In this document: positions 56,889 to 64,000 of the stretch, piece by piece
Layout: each line of letters starts with the position of its first letter
How positions within the stretch are numbered: position 1 is the first letter of the stretch
NCBI RefSeq assembly: GCF_002245535.1
Contig: NZ_NKCN01000004.1
Coordinates: 124,001-188,000, forward strand
Source: Mycobacterium lehmannii
Lineage (GTDB): Bacteria; Actinomycetota; Actinomycetes; Mycobacteriales; Mycobacteriaceae
Length of the DNA: 64,000 nucleotides
Direction of reading: 5' to 3'
The notes under the pieces: model-generated
What the model was told of the DNA's origin: nothing
The model's database searches: none
What the model saw: only the letters and a program-made list of their open reading frames with translations
Translations under genes and position numbers: made by a program

Positions 56889-58927
56889 TGGCGATGCCCA
56901 AGATCCGCAAGGTCCTGGTCGCCAACCGTGGCGAGATCGCGCGGCGGGTGTTCCGCACTTGCCGCGATCTCGGCATCGCCACCGTCGCGGTCTATTCCGA
57001 CGCCGACGCCGACGCGTGGCACGTCGCCGACGCCGACGAGGCCGTGCACCTTCCCGGCTCGTCTGCCGCTGAGACCTACCTCGACATCCACCGGATCATC
57101 GCCGCTGCCTCGCTCACCGGCGCGGACGCAGTACACCCCGGCTACGGCTTCCTTTCGGAAAACGCCGGGTTCGCGCGCGCCTGTGCCGCCGCCGACCTCG
57201 TCTTCATCGGTCCGCCGCCCGGGGCGATCGACGCGATGGGCTCGAAGCTGCAGGCCAAGAAGACGATGTCCGACGCGGGGGTGCCTGTGCTGCCCGGTGG
57301 CGACACGACGGGGCTATCGGCCGAGCAGCTGGCGAAGCTGGCCGCCGACGTCGGCTACCCCGTGCTGGTCAAGGCCAGCGCCGGCGGCGGTGGCCGAGGC
57401 ATGCGCATTGTCGCGTCGCCGGACGAGCTCGACGAAGCGGTCACCTCCGCTTCGCGTGAGGCCGCCGCCGCGTTCGCCGACGGCACCGTCTTCCTCGAGC
57501 GTTACGTCCAGCGCCCACGCCACGTCGAGATCCAGATCATGGCCGACACGCACGGAAACGTCGTCTCTCTGTTCGAGCGCGAGTGCTCCGTGCAGCGTCG
57601 ACACCAGAAGGTGATCGAGGAGGCGCCGTCACCGGTCGTCGACGACGCGTTGCGCGCTCGGATGAGCGAGGCCGCCATCGCCGCCGCGCGCGCCGTCGGC
57701 TACGTAGGCGCCGGGACGGTCGAGTTCGTCTACGACGCCGCTCAGGATGGCAAAGCCGACTCCTTCGCCTTCCTCGAGATGAACACCCGGCTGCAGGTCG
57801 AGCACCCGGTTACCGAGCTGATCACCGGCCTCGACCTGGTGCGTGCCCAGCTGCTCGTAGCCATGGGCCGCCCGCTGCCTGAGGAGATGCACAACCCGCG
57901 AATTCGCGGTCACGCGGTCGAGGCCCGTCTGTGCGCCGAGGATCCGGCCGATGACTACCGGCCCTGTACCGGCACCCTGCGCACCTTGGATGTCCCGGCG
58001 CTTGCCGGCGTGCGGGTTGACTCGGGTTTTCGTGCCGGTTCGGTCATCAGTCATTACTACGATTCGCTGCTGGCCAAGGTCATCGCGTGGGCACCAACGC
58101 GCGACGAGGCACTTGCCAGCCTCTCGGCGGCGCTGGCCGGCGCCCGTATTCACGGCGTGACCACCAATCGCAACCTGCTTGTTCGCGTCCTGCGCCATGA
58201 CGAGTTCGCCGGGCGGGGCACCGACACTGGGTTCCTTGACCGACACGACGTCGCCCAACTCGGCGCTGCCCTCCCAGACACGCAGTCCGAGCGCCTGCAC
58301 GCCGTCGCGGCGACCGTGGCCGGGGTGGCCGCGCGGCGTGCCGTCGCAACTCTGCAGGCCACGTTGCCCGCCGGCTGGCGCAACAACCCTTCGCAGCCGC
58401 AGACCACGACCTGGCAGACCCAGGGTGGGCGCGAAGTGCGCGTCGGGTACACGTTAGGTTCGACAGGGACCTGCCTGCAGGTCGACGACGAGCCGTTGGC
58501 CGACGTCGAGGTTGTCGAGGGCAGTAGCGAGCGGGTGGTGCTGCGCGTCGACGGGGTGCGCCGCACTTATGATGTCGTCCTCGACGGCGATGTTGCCCAC
58601 CTCGACTCGGTCGCCGGCTACTCCGCCCTGCGGCTGGCGCCACGCTTCGTCGACCCGAGCACTCTCAACCCGCCCGGGTCGCTCACCGCGCCGATGCCGG
58701 GCTCGGTGATCCGACTACCGGTCGCCGAGGGCGAGACGGTCTCGGCGGGCCAAACCCTTGTCGTCCTGGAGGCGATGAAGATGGAGCACACCGTCGCGAG
58801 CCCGATCGACGGGGTGCTGAGCGCCCTGCCGGTCCAGGTCGGCCATCAGGTCTCGAGCGGTGACGTCCTCGCCGTGGTCGAGGCGGTGGACGGCGGTGAA
58901 GTGGCGTCGGACGCCACCGAGCTCTAA
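56888..58927 (+). CDS. Acyl-CoA carboxylase alpha subunit (biotin carboxylase plus biotin carrier)
   Basis: A 679-residue subunit. The biotin carboxylase part starts KIRKVLVANRGEIARRVFRT, has the ATP-grasp loop KASAGGGGRGMRIV and the catalytic EMNTRLQVEHPVTE. The middle 120 residues are the subunit-contact domain. The C terminus is a biotin carrier with VLEAMKMEHTVASP, where Lys carries biotin. It charges biotin with bicarbonate and ATP for the beta subunit. ATG 56888 overlaps the preceding TGA, assuring balanced synthesis. The architecture is that of 3-methylcrotonyl- and geranyl-CoA carboxylases. Confidence 0.95.
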   Translation: MAMPKIRKVLVANRGEIARRVFRTCRDLGIATVAVYSDADADAWHVADADEAVHLPGSSAAETYLDIHRIIAAASLTGADAVHPGYGFLSENAGFARACAAADLVFIGPPPGAIDAMGSKLQAKKTMSDAGVPVLPGGDTTGLSAEQLAKLAADVGYPVLVKASAGGGGRGMRIVASPDELDEAVTSASREAAAAFADGTVFLERYVQRPRHVEIQIMADTHGNVVSLFERECSVQRRHQKVIEEAPSPVVDDALRARMSEAAIAAARAVGYVGAGTVEFVYDAAQDGKADSFAFLEMNTRLQVEHPVTELITGLDLVRAQLLVAMGRPLPEEMHNPRIRGHAVEARLCAEDPADDYRPCTGTLRTLDVPALAGVRVDSGFRAGSVISHYYDSLLAKVIAWAPTRDEALASLSAALAGARIHGVTTNRNLLVRVLRHDEFAGRGTDTGFLDRHDVAQLGAALPDTQSERLHAVAATVAGVAARRAVATLQATLPAGWRNNPSQPQTTTWQTQGGREVRVGYTLGSTGTCLQVDDEPLADVEVVEGSSERVVLRVDGVRRTYDVVLDGDVAHLDSVAGYSALRLAPRFVDPSTLNPPGSLTAPMPGSVIRLPVAEGETVSAGQTLVVLEAMKMEHTVASPIDGVLSALPVQVGHQVSSGDVLAVVEAVDGGEVASDATEL

Positions 58928-58981
58928 TGAACCCGGCGCGCTCCCGATCGGTGGCGCGTCGATACCGATGTGAGGAGTGTC

Positions 58982-60136
58982 ATGGAATTGCACGAGACAG
59001 AGGAACGTCAGGACCTGCGCAAGGCGGTCGCCGAGATCGCCAAGGACTTCGGACACGAGTACTACCTGGAAAAATCGCTGGCCGGCGCGAAGAGCACCGA
59101 GCTGTGGCAGGCCGTGGGCAAACAGGGCTTCCTCGGGGTGAACCTTTCCGAGCAGTACGGCGGCGGCGGCGGCGGCATCTACGACTTGCAGATCGTCGGT
59201 GAGGAGCTCGCCGCGGCGGGCTGCCCGCTGCTGATGACCGTCGTCTCGCCAACCATCTGCGGCACGATCATCCAGGCATTCGGCAGTGAGGAACTCAAGC
59301 AGCAGTGGCTGCCGGGCATCGCCAGCGGCGAGACGATCATGGCATTCGCAATCACCGAGCCGGACGCGGGCTCGAACTCGCACAACATCTCCACGACCGC
59401 GAAACGCGACGGCGACGACTGGGTCATCAACGGCACCAAGTACTACATCTCCGGTGTCGACGAAGCCGAAGCGATCCTGGTCGTCACCCGAACGTCTACC
59501 AACGACAGTGGTCGCGGACTACTCAGCCTGCTCGTCGTGCCCACCGATGTCCCCGGGCTCACCAAGTCACTCATCCCGGTCCAGGCGGTCACTCCAGAGA
59601 AGCAGTTCACTCTATTCTTCGATGACGTCCGCGTGCCGGCCGCCAACCTTATCGGCACGGAGAACGAGGGCCTGCGCCAGGTCTTCATGGGCCTGAACCC
59701 GGAGCGAATCATGGGGGCAGCGCTCGGCAACGGCATCGGCCGTTACGCGCTGGATAAAGCCGCCGATTACGCCCGCAACCGCCACGTGTGGGGAGCGCCG
59801 ATCGGCTCGCACCAGGGCGTATCGCACCCCCTCGCCCACGCCAAGATCCAGGTCGAGCTGGCCCGGTTGATGACCCAGCGTGCCGCCGCCCTGCACGACG
59901 CCGGCGATCCGGGGTCGGGTGAGGCGTCGAACATGGCGAAATATGCCGCAGCCGAGGCGGGCATCCTGGCGCTCGACCAGGCGATTCAGACCCACGGCGG
60001 CAACGGCATGGCCACCGAGTACGGCCTCGCCACGTTGTGGGGTCCGGCCCGGCTCATGCGCACCGCGCCGATCAGCCGCGAAATGATCCTCAACTTCGTG
60101 GCGCAGCACAGCCTGAAACTGCCCGCGTCCTACTGA
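58982..60136 (+). CDS. Acyl-CoA dehydrogenase (carboxylase-operon copy)
   Basis: A 384-residue dehydrogenase starting at ATG 58982 after a GAGGAG site. Motifs: LGVNLSEQYGGGGGGIYD, MAFAITEPDAGSNSHNI, KYYISGVDEAEAILVVTRT, FTLFFDDVRVP, and GLNPERIMGAAL with the Glu in the isovaleryl/citronellyl-CoA dehydrogenase position; HGGNGMATEYGLATLW follows. The C-terminal Glu of medium-chain enzymes is absent. In terpene and leucine degradation, a dehydrogenase of this kind makes the alpha,beta-unsaturated branched acyl-CoA that the carboxylase then carboxylates, which fits its place here. Confidence 0.92.
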   Translation: MELHETEERQDLRKAVAEIAKDFGHEYYLEKSLAGAKSTELWQAVGKQGFLGVNLSEQYGGGGGGIYDLQIVGEELAAAGCPLLMTVVSPTICGTIIQAFGSEELKQQWLPGIASGETIMAFAITEPDAGSNSHNISTTAKRDGDDWVINGTKYYISGVDEAEAILVVTRTSTNDSGRGLLSLLVVPTDVPGLTKSLIPVQAVTPEKQFTLFFDDVRVPAANLIGTENEGLRQVFMGLNPERIMGAALGNGIGRYALDKAADYARNRHVWGAPIGSHQGVSHPLAHAKIQVELARLMTQRAAALHDAGDPGSGEASNMAKYAAAEAGILALDQAIQTHGGNGMATEYGLATLWGPARLMRTAPISREMILNFVAQHSLKLPASY

Positions 60137-60162
60137 GTCGCCGCGGACGGAAAGGGAATCGC

Positions 60163-61716
60163 ATGCAACTCGGCATCGGTCAGTGGGTGACCCGGCGCGC
60201 CTTCCTCAACGGCGGGCGCACCGCGTTGATCAGCAACGGCGCGCACATCACCTACGCCGACCTCGATCGGCGCACCAACCAGGTCGCCGCCGCACTCATC
60301 GCCCTCGGCGTGCGCAAGGGCGATCGGGTCGCGATGCTGCTGGTCAATTCGACCGAGTTCATCCAGGTGCTGCTGGGCTGCGCCAAAATCGGCGCACTTG
60401 CAGTTCCGCTCAACGTGCGCCTTGCCGGACCCGAGATCGGCTACATCCTGGCCGACTCAGGCGCCGATGTTCTGGTCTTCCACGAGCCGTTCGCCGCGCA
60501 GGCCAAGAGCGCCGTCACCGAGTCCGGAGTCCGCGTGCGCCATGTCGTACGCGCCGGTGGGGCGCCGGCGCCGGGCGAGCTCGGCTACGAAGACGTCGTC
60601 TCGGGCGCCGCGCCCGAACCGCTCAACGGTGACGTCGACGGCAGCGACCCCGCGTTCATCATGTACACGTCGGGGACGACGGGCCGACCCAAGGGCGCGA
60701 TCCTCACCCACGACAACCTGCTATGGAACGCGATCAACGTCCTCGGCACCGACATCGGCCTGCGGGGCGAGGACGTCACCGTCGCGGTGGCGCCGTTGTT
60801 CCACATCGGCGGGCTGGGAGTACACACCCTGCCGCTGCTCTACGTCGGCGGCACCAGCGTCATCATGCCGTCCTTCGAGCCGCGAGCTACGCTGCAGGCG
60901 ATGGCCGACCACCACGTCACGGTTCAGTTCATGGTGCCGGCCATGTGGACCGCTCTCACACAGGTGTCCGACTTCGACTCCTTCAACCTGTCTGCGCTGC
61001 GTTTCGCCATGGGCGGCGGGTCGCCCGTCCCCCTCACGGTCATCGACTTCATGCGCGAGCGAGGCGTGCCCTTCACCGAGGGCTTCGGCATGACCGAGAC
61101 CGCTCCCCTGGTGACCGTCCTCGACGCCGAGAACATCAGCACGCGGGCCGGGTCGATCGGCCGCGTCGCGATGCATGTCGACGCCCGCATCGTCGACGAC
61201 GACGACCGCGACGTCGCGACCGACACCGTGGGCGAACTGATCGTGCGCGGTCCGAATGTGTTCACCGGCTACTGGATGAAGGCCGATTCGAGCGCCGAGG
61301 CGTTGCGCGGGGGCTGGTTCCACACGGGCGATCTCGGGCGCATGGACGCGGAGGGCTTCATCACCCTCGTCGACCGCAAGAAGGACATGATCATCTCCGG
61401 CGGCGAGAACGTCTACCCGATCGAGGTCGAGCAGGTCCTCTTCCGCCACCCGGCGGTGTTCGACGCCGCCGTGATCGGCGGTAAGGACGCGAAGTGGGGC
61501 GAACGCGTCGTCGCGGTCGTGGTTGCCGACCCGGCGACGCAGGCGCCGAGCGCCGAGGAGATCGTGGCGTGGTGCCGGGAGCGGCTGGCACACTTCAAGT
61601 GTCCGCGTGACGTGCACTTCGTCGCCGAACTGCCGCGCAACGCCACCGGCAAGCTGCTCAAGACCGAGCTGCGCGCGCAGTTCACGGGCATCGAGGGCGG
61701 AGTCGTTTTGCGCTGA
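60163..61716 (+). CDS. Acyl-CoA synthetase (carboxylase-operon copy)
   Basis: A 517-residue ANL-family ligase. The P-loop is FIMYTSGTTGRPKGAILTH near residue 170, then VAPLFHIGGLGVHTL, EGFGMTETAPLV, GWFHTGDLGRMDAEG, the hinge DRKKDMIISGGENVYPIEVE and the closing Lys in PRNATGKLLKTEL. ATG 60163 is chosen because the frame upstream runs into the dehydrogenase gene. The gene is 26 bp after that gene. It likely supplies the CoA thioester that enters the pathway. Confidence 0.92.
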   Translation: MQLGIGQWVTRRAFLNGGRTALISNGAHITYADLDRRTNQVAAALIALGVRKGDRVAMLLVNSTEFIQVLLGCAKIGALAVPLNVRLAGPEIGYILADSGADVLVFHEPFAAQAKSAVTESGVRVRHVVRAGGAPAPGELGYEDVVSGAAPEPLNGDVDGSDPAFIMYTSGTTGRPKGAILTHDNLLWNAINVLGTDIGLRGEDVTVAVAPLFHIGGLGVHTLPLLYVGGTSVIMPSFEPRATLQAMADHHVTVQFMVPAMWTALTQVSDFDSFNLSALRFAMGGGSPVPLTVIDFMRERGVPFTEGFGMTETAPLVTVLDAENISTRAGSIGRVAMHVDARIVDDDDRDVATDTVGELIVRGPNVFTGYWMKADSSAEALRGGWFHTGDLGRMDAEGFITLVDRKKDMIISGGENVYPIEVEQVLFRHPAVFDAAVIGGKDAKWGERVVAVVVADPATQAPSAEEIVAWCRERLAHFKCPRDVHFVAELPRNATGKLLKTELRAQFTGIEGGVVLR

Positions 61717-61929
61717 GTCGTGCCGCTGCACATCGCGGGTTCGGAGCAGGGCCCCTAAATCATGAACTGAGAAAAGGATCGACAGCATCGGCGGGGGCTA
61801 GCGGTTTCGTTCACCTCCCTCGATTCGGTGCGGCGGGTGCCGACGCAGGCAACCCCAGCGTCGGTAGGATCCCAGCCCAGCGGATCGGACGGCGAACAAC
61901 GTAACCACAAATCGACAGGAGGCCTGAAA

Positions 61930-62523
61930 GTGGCCGGTTTGCGCCGCAAACTGCTCCTCGAGGCCGCCGCCGACCTGTTCGCGCGGCAAGGCTTTCACGC
62001 CGTGGGCATCGACGACATCGGTGCCGCAGCAGGGGTGAGCGGGCCGGCCGTCTACCGGCACTTTCAGAACAAGGACGCGATCCTTCGCGAGTTATGCGAC
62101 GCCGCCATGACTGAGCTGCTGGCCGGCGCCCGGCGCGCCACCACGGCCGGCACACCGACGGAGGTCCTGCACGCCCTTGTCGACCTGCACGCGGCCTTCG
62201 GCGCGCGACGACGCGGCCTGTTGGCCGTCTACGCCCGCGAGCACCGCTCGCTGTCGCCGCTGGCGACCCGTGCCCTGCGACGCCGACAGCACAGCTACGA
62301 GTCCTTTTGGGTCGAGGCACTCGTACGAGCACGGGGCGATCTGGACCGTGAGCGCGCACAGGGCCTGGTCGCCGCCGTGCTGTCATTGCTCAACGCGTCC
62401 GCGTACATGCCGGCGTCGCTGGACGACGCGACGATTGAGGCGATGCTGGCCGCCGCGGCCGTTGCGGCGCTGTTCAGCCGCGCGGTTACACAGCAGGTAG
62501 ACGGCGCCCCGCACCGGATTTAG
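61930..62523 (+). CDS. TetR-family regulator of the acyl-CoA carboxylase operon
   Basis: A 197-residue repressor from GTG 61930, preceded by an AGGAGG site at good distance. The DNA-binding helices are LRRKLLLEAAADLFARQGFH and IGAAAGVSGPAVYRHFQNKDAIL. The ligand domain is Ala/Leu-rich with a SYESFWVEALVRARGD segment near the middle. Regulators of this type in actinobacterial fatty-acid and branched-acyl operons respond to acyl-CoA. Its gene follows the synthetase after 213 bp and its stop overlaps that of the convergent AtuA-family gene by 4 bp. It may bind the inverted repeat at 55220-55245. Confidence 0.87.
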   Translation: MAGLRRKLLLEAAADLFARQGFHAVGIDDIGAAAGVSGPAVYRHFQNKDAILRELCDAAMTELLAGARRATTAGTPTEVLHALVDLHAAFGARRRGLLAVYAREHRSLSPLATRALRRRQHSYESFWVEALVRARGDLDRERAQGLVAAVLSLLNASAYMPASLDDATIEAMLAAAAVAALFSRAVTQQVDGAPHRI

Positions 62524-64000
62524 TGTGTGTCGAGCAGCGACTGGGGAATGTCCACCATGCGGGACCGCACGTATTCCCCGAGCCCCTTGGCCTGTGCGTC
62601 CAGCCGGGTCGAGGAGGCCACCCCGTCACCGAGCAAGCCGTGCACCACCACGTTGAGGGCGCGCAGGTTCGGCAGTTCGAAGCGCTCCATGGGCAGGTGC
62701 GCCGTCTCCGGCCCGAGCAGAGTGCGCAGCCGCTCGACGCTGAGGTAGTCACGCGCCCACGCGTACCCAGGGTCATCCCGTGCCCACAGGCCGAGGTTAG
62801 CGTTGCCGCCCTTGTCTCCGGACCGCGCGCCGAGTACCGACCCGAGCGGCGCGCGACGTGTCGGCCCGGACGGCACTGGCAGCTTCGCGAGCGCGGCGAT
62901 CCTAGCCGGCGGGACGGCACCGGTCGGCGGGTCGGGGATCTCGTGCCGTGTGCCGTCGGCGTCGACGAGTACGTGCGTGAGGGCCGACCGCGCTACGTAG
63001 GCCGGCCGGTAGACGCCGAAGGCGGTCTCCGAGGACGGTGGCGTGGTGGTGTGGAAGCCGGCGAAACCAGCCAGGGCGATCTCCATGACCCCCCCGGAGA
63101 AGGCTCGGCCCACCTTGCGCGGGTCGGCGTCCTTCACCGTCACACGCAGGTGCGCGCAGGCTTGCTCGTTCGTCGGTGCGTCGGAGACGTCGAAACGCAA
63201 CAGCCTCACGTCGACTTCGTCGAAGGCGTCGCGTCCGCCGAGAACGTCGAAGAGCTGCTGTTCGGCGAAAGCCGCCTTGGCCCCGATGTCGAGGCCGGTG
63301 AGCACCATGGTCATTGTGTTACGGAAGCCGCCCACCTCATTCAACGCCACCTTCAACGTGTCCGGCGGCGGACTGCCTTTCGTACCGCTGATCGCGACGC
63401 GGTGCTCACCCTGTTGAGCCAGCCGGATGGTGTCGAAGTGGGCGACGACGTCGGGGCCGAGGTAGGCAGGTTCAGCGGTCTCGTAGAGCAGCTGGGCGGT
63501 GACCGTGCCGACTGAGACCAGTCCCCCGGTGCCGGGATGCTTCGTGATCACCGAAGAGCCGTCCTCGGCGACCTCGGCGATCGGAAACCCCGGGTAGCGG
63601 CGGTCCGTGATCTCGTCCAGGAACGCGTAGTTGCCGCCCGTCGCCTGAGGGCCGCACTCGATCACGTGCCCGGCGACGACCGCGCCCGCGAGCCGATCCC
63701 AGTCGGCGGGTGCCCAGGCGTGCCACCAGGCGGCTGGACCGACGACCAGGGATGCGTCGGTGACCCGGCCGGTCACGACGACGTCGGCGCCCGAACGCAG
63801 CGCCTCGGTGATGCCCCAGGCGCCGAGGTACGCGTTGGCCGATACCGGTTTGATGTCGCCGACGGGCGGCGTGATTGCGTGGAGGTCGCCACGTAGGTCG
63901 TCGCCCTCGACGTGAGCGACGCGCGCGGTGAGGCCGAGACGGGCGGACAGCTCGCGCAACGCGGCGGCCAAGCCGGCGGGATTCAGCCCGCCCGCGTTCG
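62520..64000 (-). CDS. AtuA-family acyclic terpene utilisation protein (5' partial)
   Basis: The C-terminal part (over 490 residues) of an AtuA/DUF1446 protein; the start lies beyond the right edge, and the frame stays open with the family-like NAGGLNPAGLAAAL. Seen motifs are VTGRVTDASLVVGPAAWWH, GHVIECGPQATGGNYAFL, PGTGGLVSVGTVTAQLLYE, GVMEIALAGFAGFH and the C-terminal domain with LGSVLGARSGDKGGNANLGLW. AtuA is required for citronellol/geraniol breakdown in Pseudomonas; its reaction is not established. Its position opposite an acyl-CoA carboxylase operon repeats the atu gene grouping. Confidence 0.88.
   Translation of the reverse strand, partial: NAGGLNPAGLAAALRELSARLGLTARVAHVEGDDLRGDLHAITPPVGDIKPVSANAYLGAWGITEALRSGADVVVTGRVTDASLVVGPAAWWHAWAPADWDRLAGAVVAGHVIECGPQATGGNYAFLDEITDRRYPGFPIAEVAEDGSSVITKHPGTGGLVSVGTVTAQLLYETAEPAYLGPDVVAHFDTIRLAQQGEHRVAISGTKGSPPPDTLKVALNEVGGFRNTMTMVLTGLDIGAKAAFAEQQLFDVLGGRDAFDEVDVRLLRFDVSDAPTNEQACAHLRVTVKDADPRKVGRAFSGGVMEIALAGFAGFHTTTPPSSETAFGVYRPAYVARSALTHVLVDADGTRHEIPDPPTGAVPPARIAALAKLPVPSGPTRRAPLGSVLGARSGDKGGNANLGLWARDDPGYAWARDYLSVERLRTLLGPETAHLPMERFELPNLRALNVVVHGLLGDGVASSTRLDAQAKGLGEYVRSRMVDIPQSLLDTH

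Overview
The window is high-GC actinobacterial DNA. Its first 33 kb follow the gene order of the Mycobacterium tuberculosis Rv2115c-Rv2141c segment: mpa, lppK, DUF503, trmI, RecB-like nuclease, DUF4126, hisG, hisE, metH, PAC2, SDR, mshC, cysQ, SCO1664/DUF3090/phosphoglycerate-mutase trio, uppP, lppL, pyrD, PEBP and M20 peptidase. With mycothiol synthesis, the Pup-proteasome ATPase, an MTB12-type antigen and no PE/PPE genes in the expected places, this points to an environmental, probably fast-growing mycobacterium (Mycolicibacterium-like). Family names below come from reading motifs and recalled homologues; no search was run.

Region 1 (1-33.0 kb) is the conserved backbone. It carries proteasome, tRNA modification, repair, histidine, methionine, mycothiol, undecaprenyl-phosphate recycling and pyrimidine genes. 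Small accessory insertions interrupt it: thioesterase/DinB/YiaAB, ArsR-SRPBCC-flavodoxin, a SnoaL-like protein with a flavin disulfide-type oxidoreductase, and an FAD dehydrogenase with a sugar-porter transporter. Three copies of a roughly 63-nt palindromic element sit in intergenic gaps here.

Region 2 (33.04-35.7 kb) is an integration scar. tRNA-Leu(GAG) is followed by the C-terminal part of a large serine recombinase whose last codons lie inside the tRNA 3' end. The recombinase is cut at its 5' side by a chimeric IS3-family element built from two different insertion sequences.

Region 3 (35.7-54.9 kb) is a catabolic island. Fourteen genes in a row on the minus strand encode an SDR, a ferritin-like diiron protein, three Baeyer-Villiger-type flavin monooxygenases, an HSL-type esterase, a P450, a transglutaminase-like protein, an acyl-CoA synthetase, two acyl-CoA dehydrogenases, a BtrH/DUF4872 protein, an SCP2 protein and a zinc alcohol dehydrogenase. 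Two TetR regulators and a second ferritin-like predicted hydrolase lie upstream. The enzymes suggest hydroxylation, oxidation to a ketone, Baeyer-Villiger ester formation, ester cleavage, alcohol oxidation, CoA activation and beta-oxidation. This is a subterminal or ring-cleaving oxidation route of the same style as the mymA operon; the substrate is unknown.

Region 4 (55.2-64 kb) is a second catabolic operon: biotin-dependent acyl-CoA carboxylase beta and alpha subunits, acyl-CoA dehydrogenase, acyl-CoA synthetase and TetR, with a convergent AtuA-family gene running off the right edge. It resembles acyclic-terpene or branched-acyl utilisation loci. A 26-bp perfect inverted repeat overlaps its predicted promoter. 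Because wag31/ftsZ-side genes do not appear after the tRNA, the insertion relative to M. tuberculosis probably extends beyond the window.
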